The notes: a model not told the origin generated them from the letters alone. 64,000 nucleotides of DNA from Klebsiella pneumoniae (GCA_945862145.1 CAMAXE010000012.1:1-64000); one strand, 5' to 3'. Numbered from the stretch's first letter, positions 33,186 to 41,503 are shown. Numbers and translations are program-made.

Positions 33186-35048
33186 CTACGGCCGGTACCA
33201 GATCGGCGAGCTATACGCGCGCTCCTGCTGCACCGCAGGGCGGGCAGCATCGGGCGTGTCGCCGAAGTAACGCGCATCAAAGGCTGTCCAGCGTGGAGTC
33301 GGGATCTCGATCACCCGCAGATACCAGAACGCGGACTGCGCGGGATCGAAATCGGGATCCGTCCAGACGGTAGACAACTCCCCGGCACCGATCGTGTTCT
33401 GCCAGGTGGCGCTCGCCACATCGACCGTGCTGCCCACCGGCGGCAGTTTGCCGTCGGCGCCCGGGCGGCGCGCGCCGGACCAGGCCACATCGTAGACACG
33501 CTCCGCTGTTTCGCCGTCCTTGCCGAGCCAGCCTTTCACCACTTGCACCCGATCGAGGTTTGCCCCGATAGGGTCGCGCATCGCCGATACGAGGAAGCGC
33601 GGTGCCTGTCCTGACGGTGCCTTACCCAGTTCGCCGCCCATGGGCACGCCCTTGCCGTAACCCGTGGCCGCCACATCGGCGCTGCTGGCATCGCCGGGTT
33701 CGAAGTTGAAACCACCGAAGAAACGCAGCTGCATGCGCGGGCCGGTGGTGGCGTAGACCTCGCGGCGTTTCATGGCGGCGAAGATGTCTTCACGGGTGTT
33801 GGCGCGCGCCCACACGGCCATATAACCCGATGCCGCCATCTCCGACATCTTCATCATGAGCGTGGGGTCAGCAACCCGGATGAAGGGCATGTGCGCGCGC
33901 TCGTGCGAGGGCTCGCCGCTGGTGGCCTTGCCCCAGAAATTGTTTTCCTCGGCGGTGGCGAGCCCCGTGTGGGCATCGGTGCTGCCGATCATGCCGAACT
34001 CGAAGGGATTCACGCCGATGCGTGCCTGCTCCGCAAGCCCGATGCGCAGCGCCGAACGCGCGTACTGGAAGGGCTGCATGGCGGGCGTCTGGGCGTGGCG
34101 CATGCCGAGGTTGGCGCGGTCCCAGATCTCGTAGCCGGCGAACTCATCCGTGGGCGAGTTGAGCGGATGCGTCTCCGAGTCGCCCTTGATCTGCGTGACT
34201 TCCACCAGCGGTTCCCAGCGCGCGCGACGGGTGGCGTAGTCCTTGCTGAAGGGCGCGCCGGAAAAATCCTGCGCACGGAACATGAGACCGCCGCTCACGT
34301 TGCTGTTGTGCGGAATGGCGAGCGCCTGGCCGCCGGTGCGCTTTTCGTAGTCGTCGAGGTAGCTCCACAGTGCCTCCGGGTCGAGGCTGTCGAGTGCCGT
34401 GAAGGGCAGCACCTGCTGCGTGCGTTCGGCGCCGTCTGCGAACATCACGACGCGGTGGAGGTTGTCGCCGTCGGGCATGGAGGTCCATTCGTAACCGGCG
34501 AAGGCGCTGAAGCGGCCGGGCTCGTTGAAGCGGTCGGCTGTAGCCGTGACCTGGTCCCAGATCGAGCGGCGGTAGGCGCCGCTGCCGATCAGATCCTGGT
34601 TGGCATTCAGAGCGGCACCCCACTCCATCAGGATGCCCGTGGTGTCGACGCCCGACTCGATGATCCCCGCCCAGCGCCGCCCGGTCTCGGTCTGCATCAG
34701 CAGCGGATCGCGCGCGCGCACGCCAGGCAGCACGCCCAGATACTCGCCATGGTCTGCCACCACCAGGAAATCCAGCGGCCGCGACAGCCGCACGGGCATG
34801 CTGTTGTGCGCGGTCACGGTCTCGCCGCGCGCAAAACGAAAGGCCTGCTCGGGACCGATCTTGCTGTTGCCGAAGGCTGCGGCATCTGCCGATACATTGG
34901 TGTGCAGGTGCGTGTCGCCCCATAACAGCCGCTCGGCAAAGCCGCGCTCCGCGTAAGGCGAATAACCCGGCTCCGCCGCTGAAGCTGGCATGGCAAGCAG
35001 GACGGCGCAGGTGGCGAAGGTGGCGCAGAGCAGGCGCGGTGTTTTCAT
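33186..35048 (-). CDS. DUF3604 secreted metal-dependent hydrolase-like protein
   Basis: 620 residues with a signal peptide (CAVLLAMPASAAE). PHP-like motifs: LLWGDTHLHTNVSADA, FLVVADHGEYLG, YEWTSMPDG, AIPHNSNVSGG, MIGSTDAHTGL, and REVYATTGPRMQLRFF. DUF3604 proteins are widespread in marine gammaproteobacteria; phosphoesterase activity is suspected but not established. Full length. Upstream is the sterol desaturase family gene in the same direction, 87 bases away. Confidence 0.92.
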   Translation of the reverse strand: MKTPRLLCATFATCAVLLAMPASAAEPGYSPYAERGFAERLLWGDTHLHTNVSADAAAFGNSKIGPEQAFRFARGETVTAHNSMPVRLSRPLDFLVVADHGEYLGVLPGVRARDPLLMQTETGRRWAGIIESGVDTTGILMEWGAALNANQDLIGSGAYRRSIWDQVTATADRFNEPGRFSAFAGYEWTSMPDGDNLHRVVMFADGAERTQQVLPFTALDSLDPEALWSYLDDYEKRTGGQALAIPHNSNVSGGLMFRAQDFSGAPFSKDYATRRARWEPLVEVTQIKGDSETHPLNSPTDEFAGYEIWDRANLGMRHAQTPAMQPFQYARSALRIGLAEQARIGVNPFEFGMIGSTDAHTGLATAEENNFWGKATSGEPSHERAHMPFIRVADPTLMMKMSEMAASGYMAVWARANTREDIFAAMKRREVYATTGPRMQLRFFGGFNFEPGDASSADVAATGYGKGVPMGGELGKAPSGQAPRFLVSAMRDPIGANLDRVQVVKGWLGKDGETAERVYDVAWSGARRPGADGKLPPVGSTVDVASATWQNTIGAGELSTVWTDPDFDPAQSAFWYLRVIEIPTPRWTAFDARYFGDTPDAARPAVQQERAYSSPIWYRP

Positions 35049-35135
35049 GGTCGCTTCCCGTGTGGTCAGGGATTTCTATGCCGAGGCGACCGATGGCGCC
35101 CGATGGCACCCGAGAGCGCGAAAGACGCCTCCGCC

Positions 35136-36071
35136 TCAGTTTCCGGATGACGGCAACACACCGTTGGCCTGCTTGATCGCTGCCCAGCGGAACGGCACCG
35201 TCCACGCCCCCCAGAAGCGCTGCGGAAAGTCCTGCAAGGACACCAAGCCGATGCGCTCCGGGCCCTCGTCGCGCCCCGGCGGGTTGTAGTAGGTGCCGAA
35301 CACGAGGTCCCACAGGATCAGGCTGGAGCCGTAGTTGTTGTTGGCTTCCTCGATGCGGTCGGAGTGGTGCCAGCGGTGCAGCACCGCGCTGCTGAAGATG
35401 TAATCCATCCAGCCCATGTTGTGGCGCACGTTGGCGTGCTGGATCAGCCCCATCACTGATTCGAACACATAGAAATACACCAGCGGCTCGGCGGGTGCGC
35501 CGCAGAGGATCAGCAGCAGCGCGCCGCCGCTGTAATCGAGCACCATGCCGAGCGGATGATCGCGCCCCGCGTTCAGCCAGTAGATGCGGTGCGGGCTGTG
35601 GTGTACCGCGTGGAAACGCCAGAAGAAATCCCGCTCGTGCTGGATGCGGTGGATCCAGTAACCGCCGAATTCCGATACGACAGCGGCGAGTGCCACCTGC
35701 AGCGGCATAGGCAGCGACGCAGGCCACAGCACAAGCCCGTAGCGCTGCGAGAGCGCGGCCACGAAAGGCACCACCGACATCAGGATGCCGATTTTCAGCC
35801 ACTCGCGCAGCGCGTAGCCGGTGACGAAGTTGTGCGCGATATCCGTGGGGACGTCACCCTTGCCGGTGGCCCAGTCCTGACGGTGCGGGTAGATGCGCTC
35901 GCAGAGCGCGATGGTGGCGATGGCCACCAAGGACGCCAGTCCGATCACGCTGCTGGTGTTCTGCCCGGATTCCCACAAGTGATGCGCTGCTGTAAAGCCG
36001 AGCGCCATCGTTACCGGAAAGAAGAGCCAGCGGAAAAGAGCGGGTGGGTTGCGGTCGGAAAGCGCAGGCAT
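35136..36071 (-). CDS. Sterol desaturase / fatty acid hydroxylase family membrane protein
   Basis: 311 residues from the ATG at 36071; a GTG 90 bases upstream is weaker. Several membrane spans and the di-iron His boxes HRIQHE, HAVHHSP, and HRWHHS. The family hydroxylates or desaturates lipids or sterols using oxygen. The substrate cannot be told from context. The long N-terminal hydrophobic part is usual for bacterial members. Confidence 0.9.
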   Translation of the reverse strand: MPALSDRNPPALFRWLFFPVTMALGFTAAHHLWESGQNTSSVIGLASLVAIATIALCERIYPHRQDWATGKGDVPTDIAHNFVTGYALREWLKIGILMSVVPFVAALSQRYGLVLWPASLPMPLQVALAAVVSEFGGYWIHRIQHERDFFWRFHAVHHSPHRIYWLNAGRDHPLGMVLDYSGGALLLILCGAPAEPLVYFYVFESVMGLIQHANVRHNMGWMDYIFSSAVLHRWHHSDRIEEANNNYGSSLILWDLVFGTYYNPPGRDEGPERIGLVSLQDFPQRFWGAWTVPFRWAAIKQANGVLPSSGN

Positions 36072-36164
36072 CGTAGGGGACGCTCCGGTTGCCCGGCGGC
36101 TCTCTCGCCGGATGTTTGTAGTGATGCCGTTAAAGTTAGAACGTCGCGTTCGCCGTGTCACTCA

Positions 36165-36701
36165 TCAAAACAGACTAGCGCTCGCACGCGGCAGCGCGCC
36201 TTCGATCTCGAGTAGCCGTTGTTTGGTGTGTATGCCACCGTGCGCCGAGAAGCCGTTCAGGCGCCCGCCTGCTGCGAGCACGCGATGACAGGGCACGATG
36301 AGCGCAAAGGGGTTCGCGCCCAACGCCTGCCCCACGGCGCGCGCGGCGCCGGGTTTGCCGAGCGTGTGCGTGAGTTCGCCGTAGGTGCGGGTGTGGCCGG
36401 GCAGGATGCGGCGTGCTTCTTCATAGACTCGGCGGTGGAAGGGCGGGAGACCGTCTGTATCGAGCGTGATCTCCGCCAGTGCCTGAGGTTCGCCTGAGAG
36501 TAGAGCGCGGATGCCGCTGATGGCGGCCGTCACTGACGGGGTGGGCGTTGATTCGGTGAAGCCCGCGTGCTTGCGCGCCATCGCGGCGCGCAGTGCCGCC
36601 TCGTCTGCCTCGGGCAGTTGCAGGCCGGCGATGCCGTGTGTGGTCCATGCAATAGCGCAACGGCCTACGGGCGTTTCGAAGAGCGCGAAGCATCCCGTCA
36701 T
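36165..36701 (-). CDS. ogt: Methylated-DNA-protein cysteine methyltransferase
   Basis: 178 residues. The acceptor motif PCHRV is in NPFALIVPCHRVLAAGGRLNGF, preceded by the helix-turn-helix region VYEEARRILPGHTRTYGEL and AARAVGQALG with the Arg finger. It removes O6-methyl groups from guanine by self-alkylation. The N-terminal domain lacks the Ada metal-binding Cys set, so it is Ogt-like. It follows yciH by 3 bases in the same direction. Confidence 0.95.
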   Translation of the reverse strand: MTGCFALFETPVGRCAIAWTTHGIAGLQLPEADEAALRAAMARKHAGFTESTPTPSVTAAISGIRALLSGEPQALAEITLDTDGLPPFHRRVYEEARRILPGHTRTYGELTHTLGKPGAARAVGQALGANPFALIVPCHRVLAAGGRLNGFSAHGGIHTKQRLLEIEGALPRASASLF

Positions 36702-36704
36702 GGA

Positions 36705-37094
36705 TCAGTTCCCCGCGACCAGTCGGGTGGCACCGCGTGCGCGCAGCCACGCCATCGCGCGCTCCACCTGGTCGCCCGAAATCACAATGGTGTTGTCCTC
36801 GATGCTGCCACCCGTGCCGAGCGACTGCCGCATCTCGCGGCCGAAAGCCTCGAGCGCCGCACCCTGCAAAGCCACGCCCTCGACCAGTGTGGCCGTTTTG
36901 CCGCCACGGCCTTTGCGCTCGCGCCGCACCACGATTTTTCCGGCGAGTGCTGAGTTGTTCGGCGCAGCGCTTTCTGTTGGCGCCGCATCGGAGCCCTGAG
37001 GCAGCGTGCCGCGCAGTGCGGCTAGCGCGCCGAAAGGGTTTGCGGCGGCATTTTGTGCGGGTGGCGCGAAGGCGTCGGAGCGGGGTTTTGGCAT
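36705..37094 (-). CDS. yciH: SUI1/eIF1-family translation factor YciH
   Basis: 129 residues from the ATG at 37094, which has ggagga five bases before it; a start 18 bases upstream includes that site and is rejected. The SUI1 fold is in KIVVRRERKGRGGKTATLVEGV and GREMRQSLGTGGSIEDNTIVISGDQ. The first ~50 residues are a low-complexity leader. YciH may tune start-codon selection. Confidence 0.93.
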   Translation of the reverse strand: MPKPRSDAFAPPAQNAAANPFGALAALRGTLPQGSDAAPTESAAPNNSALAGKIVVRRERKGRGGKTATLVEGVALQGAALEAFGREMRQSLGTGGSIEDNTIVISGDQVERAMAWLRARGATRLVAGN

Positions 37095-37230
37095 GGGCTT
37101 CCTCCATCGCAAATGTGCGGACTTGGGGGTGCTAAGTCAACGGCTGGAGCGCTGCGCTGCGCTTGCGTTGATGTCGCGGGTGCGGCGTGCCCTGCCGCGA
37201 CTGCCGTCAACTTGCCTCATAGACCCATGG

Positions 37231-37353
37231 GCACGCGGCAGGCTAGAGTGGTTCAACGCTCCGGCGTGGTTGCGTTCCGCCGCCCGCCTCGGGGACTCCG
37301 CGTCCTACTCGGGCGACAACTTCGGCTTCCGTCTGGCCCAGGACCTCGAGTAG
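37231..37353 (+). pseudogene. SUMF1/FGE-type C-terminal fragment, likely DGR variable-protein end
   Basis: The frame ending at TAG 37353 reads WFNAPAWLRSAARLGDSAS then DNFGFRLAQDLE, the C-terminus of formylglycine-generating-enzyme-like (C-type lectin fold) proteins, the usual variable region of diversity-generating retroelement targets. Upstream similarity is lost within about 20 residues. From 37095 to 37230 no other gene is seen. Confidence 0.65.
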
Positions 37354-37402
37354 CGCAGCTGCTCGAGCTTCCCTTTTGGGTTTTGGGTTTTAGCCTTTTA
37401 TT

Positions 37403-37426
37403 GCCCGCGGCCGGCAGGCCGCGGGC
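37403..37426. terminator. Strong 10-bp hairpin after SUMF1 fragment
   Basis: gcccgcggcc (37403-37412), loop ggca, ggccgcgggc (37417-37426), then gcagctttttgg. With the T-run it can act as a plus-strand terminator. A 10-bp stem with a 4-base loop about 50 bases after a variable-region stop also fits the hairpin that DGRs need near the target site. Confidence 0.7.
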
Positions 37427-37474
37427 GCAGCTTTTTGGATGCGCTCCATTACGATCTCTTCGATGTCAGGCACG

Positions 37475-37795
37475 TTAGGCCGCAACCATCCGCATGCTCA
37501 CCTCGACGTGCAGCGCGCGCTTGATAGCGGCAAAGACCGCCGAAATGTTGCTCATGGTCGGGTTGCCAGACGACGAAAGCATCCGGTGAACGCTCTTCAC
37601 GGGCCGCTGGATCCCCTCAGCAAGCGCCTCGAACCCCAGGGTGGCGTTCACGAGGTCCCGCAGGATTGCCTTGGCCGGGTCGGGTTCACCGTTCAGGAAC
37701 AGGGTGATGGCTTCGTCCAGCAGCGCGTGGGCAAAAGACGGGTCTTCGCGCACGCGTGCGATCACGGTGTGCTTGAATTCGCGGGTAAGTGCCAT
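37475..37795 (-). CDS. HigA-like antitoxin (COG3636 type)
   Basis: 106 residues. Helical, with a C-terminal helix-turn-helix region (NATLGFEALAEGIQRPVKSVHRMLSSSGNPTMSNISAVFAAI shortened here by eye to its family pattern LAEG-x3-P-x-KSVHRML-x3-GNPT). Usual partner of a short RelE/HigB-type toxin; that partner lies directly upstream (37797) but is internally deleted. The antitoxin itself looks complete. Confidence 0.85.
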   Translation of the reverse strand: MALTREFKHTVIARVREDPSFAHALLDEAITLFLNGEPDPAKAILRDLVNATLGFEALAEGIQRPVKSVHRMLSSSGNPTMSNISAVFAAIKRALHVEVSMRMVAA

Positions 37796-37796
37796 A

Positions 37797-38021
37797 TCAA
37801 CGTCCTCTGCGGATGCCGGTCTTGCGGCGTTTGAAGTCTTCCCACAACGCCAGCGCCTGCTCGATATCGCGAAACCATTCGATGCGTGAGAGATTCCCCT
37901 GCTCCATCCGGCTCACTGCGACCCGGACTTTGGCCGCCGGAACAGGATCAAGAGCCCCGAACCACACTGCGAAAGGGCTCGAGCCATCGTCCAGCAGCAA
38001 TTCATCGACGCGGCGGCACAT
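37797..38021 (-). pseudogene. RelE/HigB-type toxin with internal deletion
   Basis: 74 residues instead of about 100. The N-terminal part (FAVWFGALDPVPAAKVRVAVSRMEQGNLS) and C-terminal part (RDIEQALALWEDFKRRK) match the family, but the central beta-sheet block that normally carries the G-x-Y-R-I-Y-F strand is absent. The reading frame is kept. The toxin should be inactive while its antitoxin is intact. Confidence 0.7.
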
Positions 38022-38025
38022 GGGT

Positions 38026-38052
38026 CAATAGTAACGGATACGTTTCCTATTG
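38026..38052. promoter_or_regulatory. Inverted repeat upstream of the HigBA-like pair
   Basis: caatag (38026-38031) and ctattg (38047-38052) are exact inverted arms around a 15-base AT-richer centre, right before the minus-strand toxin start at 38021. A likely autoregulatory operator. Confidence 0.35.
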
Positions 38053-38108
38053 GTCATCTACCCTGAGCGACATCGAGCAACGGGCGTCATGGTTCGAGGA
38101 GCATCTGC

Positions 38109-38324
38109 ATGCGAAAACCGGAAGCCTCGGACACCACCCCGCAGGCCGTGCAGGCCTGCCATGAGTTGATCCTCTGGATGATCCCGCAGCTCGACAAATT
38201 CCCCCGTGTACGGCGTTTCGCGCTGGGCGAGCGCCTGGAGAGCACCCTGCTGCTGGTGCTGGAGCGGCTGACCGAGGCAGCGTACACAAAGCAGCGCAAA
38301 GAGTTGCCCGGGGGCATCATGTGA
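38109..38324 (+). pseudogene. Truncated Avd-like four-helix-bundle protein (DGR accessory)
   Basis: 71 residues. ELILWMIPQLDKFPRVRRFALG, then ERLESTLLLVLERLTEAAYTK matches helices 1-2 of Avd, the accessory protein of diversity-generating retroelements (families run about 110-130 residues). After KQRKEL the sequence breaks off into PGGIM and a stop, so the last two helices are gone. No reverse transcriptase or template repeat follows. Confidence 0.65.
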
Positions 38325-38358
38325 TGCTTAAAATGACGCTCGAAAAAGGGAGAGTCCC

Positions 38359-38556
38359 ATGCGCACCACAGTGAATCTGGACGACGATCTTGTCGCTCGG
38401 GCGGGTCAGTTGTCCGGGTTGCGCGAACGCTCAGCGCTGCTGCGTGAGGCATTGACCGCGCTGATCGAGCGCGAAAGCGCGCGTCGGCTGGCGAAGTTGG
38501 GCGGATCTGAGCCCAAGGCGAAGGCTCCGCCTCGCCGTCGTCCTCGCGCCGCCTGA
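38359..38556 (+). CDS. vapB: VapB-type antitoxin
   Basis: 65 residues. Ribbon-helix-helix start MRTTVNLDDDLVARAGQLSG, then RSALLREALTALIERESARRLAKLGG and a basic Pro/Arg tail. gggagag precedes the start. It overlaps vapC by one base (TGATG). It neutralises and, with toxin, represses the operon. Confidence 0.92.
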   Translation: MRTTVNLDDDLVARAGQLSGLRERSALLREALTALIERESARRLAKLGGSEPKAKAPPRRRPRAA

Positions 38557-38927
38557 TGCCGGTTCTGCTCGACACCTCCGTCTGGATCGATCACCTGCGC
38601 TCGGGTGACGCGCTCGTGACGGAGTTGCTCGAGGCTGGCGAGGTCCTCGCGCATGCGTTCGTGATCGGCGAACTCGCTCTCGGGCACCTTTCCAGGCGCA
38701 CGGAGATTCTCGGCTTGCTGGGGGCGCTGCCCAGCGCGCCAATCGCCACCGCTGAAGAGCTACTGGTGTTCATCAACAGGCATCGGTTGGCAGGGCGCGG
38801 TATCGGTTATGTCGACGCACACCTGCTTGCATCTGCTTTTCTGCACCCCGGCCTTCGCTTGCTGACCCGCGACCGGCGGTTGCTCGAAGCTGCCAGCGCA
38901 CTGCATGTGGCTTCGTCGCGAAACTGA
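38556..38927 (+). CDS. vapC: VapC-type PIN-domain toxin
   Basis: 123 residues. All four acidic PIN residues are in place: LLDTSVWIDHL, FVIGELALGHL, GIGYVDAHLLASA, and LTRDRRL. VapC toxins are RNases, often cutting initiator tRNA or rRNA. This is the only toxin of the region's type II loci that looks complete. Confidence 0.93.
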   Translation: MPVLLDTSVWIDHLRSGDALVTELLEAGEVLAHAFVIGELALGHLSRRTEILGLLGALPSAPIATAEELLVFINRHRLAGRGIGYVDAHLLASAFLHPGLRLLTRDRRLLEAASALHVASSRN

Positions 38928-39036
38928 TCCATCGAAGCCTGTGCGGGCGAAACGGCGCACGCGCTTTCTGTGTTCCAGGAACGCGGCCCATGAGAAAATT
39001 GGAAAGCCTCGACACCACCCTGCTGCTGTTGCCTTC

Positions 39037-39459
39037 TCACAAGAACAACGCAGGACTTACCCCGAAACGCTGACCGAACTGCCGTGCCAGCGCCTTGCTG
39101 ATCGCGCGCTGGCCGTTCAGGATCTCGCTGATGCGGCCCTGCGGTGCGCAGTCTGCAAGATCGCTCTGGCGCAGCCCGTTCTGTTCCATCAGCAAACGGA
39201 GCATCTCGAGCGGTTCAGCCTCCGGGATCGTCGTGTTGCGCTCCTCCCATGCGCGGACGCGTTCAGCGAGAAAGTCGAGTACCTCGGCCAGCGGGTGGGA
39301 CTCGTCCTCGCCGATTTCGTCGAGCAGCACCTCGATGGTGGCCAGTGCGCGGGCGTGGTCGCGGCGGTTGCGCACCACTGTGACCCCGATCACTTTGCGG
39401 AAGGGCTCCCAGACGCCGAGGATGCGGGCGGGATCCGGGATGCTTGCCTTGATGTTCAT
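39037..39459 (-). CDS. higA: HigA-type antitoxin with HTH
   Basis: 140 residues. N-terminal HigA region (RNRRDHARALATIEVLLDEIG, DESHPLAEVLDFLAERVRAWE) and a C-terminal XRE HTH (LMEQNGLRQSDLADCAPQGRISEILNGQRAISKALARQFGQRFGVSPALFL pattern, abbreviated: QSDLA-x7-ISEILNG-x5-KALA). It overlaps the toxin stop by two bases. The toxin gene has lost its 5' half, so this is an orphan antitoxin. Confidence 0.88.
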   Translation of the reverse strand: MNIKASIPDPARILGVWEPFRKVIGVTVVRNRRDHARALATIEVLLDEIGEDESHPLAEVLDFLAERVRAWEERNTTIPEAEPLEMLRLLMEQNGLRQSDLADCAPQGRISEILNGQRAISKALARQFGQRFGVSPALFL

Positions 39460-39620
39460 CGACGGTTCTTCCAGTTGCCGCGATCGTATTCGGCATGCGT
39501 CAGCACTGCGCGGATATAGACCTTGCGGCGGTTGTAGTGGATGGACGTGATCAGCCGGAACTTGTTGCCGCCGATATCGAAGACGGTGAGCCCCTCGACT
39601 TTGTCGGCACTCGCGAAAAC
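39456..39620 (-). pseudogene. HigB-type mRNA-interferase toxin, 5' half lost to REP sequence
   Basis: The frame ending at 39456 reads FASADKVEGLTVFDIGGNKF, then RLITSIHYNRRKVYIRAVL and THAEYDRGNW: the second half of a HigB toxin with its conserved HAEYD. Upstream, the code changes at about 39620 into a REP core (gggcgtggcccgctccta) and no start codon or N-terminal half is present. Confidence 0.75.
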
Positions 39621-39627
39621 CCTGAGG

Positions 39628-39808
39628 TCGCGGGCGTGGCCCGCTCCTACGTCAGAACATGTAGGAGGGGGCCATGCCCCCGACCGAGCGTGCTGATGTG
39701 CTGCTATCGCGGGCGTGGCCCGCTCCTACACGCTATGGCTATGGCAGGCATGGCCCGCTCCTACACGCTATGGCTATGGCAGGCATGGCCCGCACCAACA
39801 CGCTACAG
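39628..39808. repeat. REP cluster with 35-base tandem units
   Basis: A facing REP pair (cgcgggcgtggcccgctccta and taggagggggccatgccccc) at 39630-39690 is followed by three head-to-tail units starting near 39713, 39748 and 39783, each gcrtggcccgctcctacacg plus ctatggctatggcag. The 39810-39975 stretch that follows has no gene that I recognise. Confidence 0.85.
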
Positions 39809-39978
39809 CAACAGTTCGAGCGCTTCGGGCCGGAGGCCGTCCTGGTGAGCGGCCTTCATCCGCGGGATCGTCGGGAACGATCCTGCGGATGCAGGCAGCT
39901 GACGCACAGGGATGTGCGGCGGCGTGAGCGAGCAGGGAGGGCCTGCGGCCCGAAGCGCGGGTGCTCCGGCCGCAGAGG

Positions 39979-40004
39979 TCGCGGGCATGGCCCGCTCCTA
40001 CTTC
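39979..40004. repeat. Single REP core overlapping an amidohydrolase stop codon
   Basis: tcgcgggcatggcccgctcc followed by tactt. Read on the minus strand, the g-tag-gag of the REP supplies the TAG stop of the D-aminoacylase-like gene at 39998-40000, so a REP insertion or conversion may have set this protein's C-terminus. Confidence 0.7.
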
Positions 40005-41503
40005 CGGCGAACGATTTCACCGGGGTGTTTGCCGGTGCTCTTCGCGCCGTCCCACACTTGCTCGCCGTTCACCCATACGCCCTTGATGCCGCTCGATACG
40101 GCGAGCGCATCCTGCATGCTCGCGTTGTCGCGTACGGTGGCGGTGTCGATCAGCACCACGTCAGCGGCGCGGCCCACGGCGATCAGGCCGCGGTCGGGAA
40201 TGCCGTAGCGCTCCGCGGTGAGCGAGGTGGCGCGGCGTATCGCATCGGGGAGTTTTGAGGGGTCTTTGTCGAGCACGTAGTGGCGCAGGAAGCGCGGGAA
40301 AGCGCCCGCACCGCGGGGGTGGCCGCCGTCCAGATCACCATCCGAGCAGATGCTCGCCAGAGGCCAGTTGATGAACGTGGACACGTCTTCCTCGCTCATC
40401 GAGACACCCATCACGCCCTCGCGGTCTTCGGGTACGTCGATGTTGCCGTCGGGGTAGGCGCGCTTGATCAGCCACTGCAGCGTTTCGGCGTCGGGCTGGC
40501 CGCGCTCCTTGGCGATCTGCGCCACGCTCATGCCGACGTATCGGGGCTCGGGTGTGTATTCCGCAAAGAAAATGCCGTCGGCGTGTGCCACGTGTTGCAG
40601 CGCGTGGCGCGAGGCCTCGATGTTGTCGAAATCGCGCTTGGGGAAAATCGAGGTGATCGTCGAATACCAGTAGGTGTAGGGGTAGACATCAGCGGCGATG
40701 TCGAGGCCTTGGGCGCGCCAGCCCTCGATGCGCTTCAGCATGGCGGGCGCCTCGCCCCAGCGATCGATCAGCGAGATCTTGAGATGCGAGAGCTGCACGC
40801 GGATCTTTGCCTCGCGGGCGATGGTGGCGGCCTCGTCCTGCGCCTGGTCTAGCGCCACGTCCTCGCTGCGCACGTGGCTGGTGTAGATACCACCCGAGGC
40901 CGATGCCACTTTTGCGAGCGATACCAGCTCCGCCGTGTCGGAATAGATGCCGGGGTCGTATTCCAGCCCGCTCGAGAGACCAAGCGCGCCGGCTTTCATG
41001 TCGGCTGCCAGCAGCGACTCCATGCGTTTCACTTCGTCCGCGGTGGCGATGCGGCGGTAGTCCGCGCCCATCACCGCCTTGCGCACCGTGCCGTGCCCGG
41101 TGAACGAGGCGTAGTTGATGGCGGCGGGGGCTTTTTCGAGTTTGGCGAACCAGTTTTCCAGCGGGAACTCCGAACCGCCGTCCACGCCCACAATCGCCGT
41201 GGTGATGCCCTGCGAGGCCGCGGAGCGCACGTCGAGGTCTTTTTCCATGCCGCGTTCGTGGTGGCTGTGCGCATCGATAAAGCCCGGCGCGAGCACCAGG
41301 CCCTTTGCCTCCACCACCGTGTCACCGGCGTGGGGCTCTACCTTGCCGATGCCGGCGATGAGACCGTTGCGTAGCGTCACGTCCGCCACGTAACCGGGCC
41401 GGCCGCTGCCGTCGATCACGGTGGCGCCGCGGATCAGGGTGTCGGCCGCCGCAGGTCCGGCGAGCAGTGCAAGTGCAAGGGCAAAGCGTGTGTGCATGTT
41501 CAT
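39998..41503 (-). CDS. Secreted D-aminoacylase-like amidohydrolase
   Basis: 501 residues from the ATG at 41503, with a signal peptide (FALALALLAGPAAAD). N-acyl-D-amino-acid deacylase family: TLIRGATVIDGSGRPG, PGFIDAHSHHERGME, GLSSGLEYDPG, YTSHVRSE, LSHLKIS and, near the end, SICSDGD and GRAADVVLID. It would release D-amino acids from N-acyl forms outside the cytoplasm. It overlaps dgcA by 4 bases, so it belongs to the D-amino acid operon. Confidence 0.88.
   Translation of the reverse strand: MNMHTRFALALALLAGPAAADTLIRGATVIDGSGRPGYVADVTLRNGLIAGIGKVEPHAGDTVVEAKGLVLAPGFIDAHSHHERGMEKDLDVRSAASQGITTAIVGVDGGSEFPLENWFAKLEKAPAAINYASFTGHGTVRKAVMGADYRRIATADEVKRMESLLAADMKAGALGLSSGLEYDPGIYSDTAELVSLAKVASASGGIYTSHVRSEDVALDQAQDEAATIAREAKIRVQLSHLKISLIDRWGEAPAMLKRIEGWRAQGLDIAADVYPYTYWYSTITSIFPKRDFDNIEASRHALQHVAHADGIFFAEYTPEPRYVGMSVAQIAKERGQPDAETLQWLIKRAYPDGNIDVPEDREGVMGVSMSEEDVSTFINWPLASICSDGDLDGGHPRGAGAFPRFLRHYVLDKDPSKLPDAIRRATSLTAERYGIPDRGLIAVGRAADVVLIDTATVRDNASMQDALAVSSGIKGVWVNGEQVWDGAKSTGKHPGEIVRRK

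Noticed and set aside
33891-34925. 344-residue plus ORF opposite DUF3604
   Set aside because: Shadow coding; the minus frame has a signal peptide and all DUF3604 motifs.
39810-39975. Possible small gene between REP clusters
   Set aside because: No start/ribosome-site combination and no protein pattern; it resembles repeated intergenic sequence.
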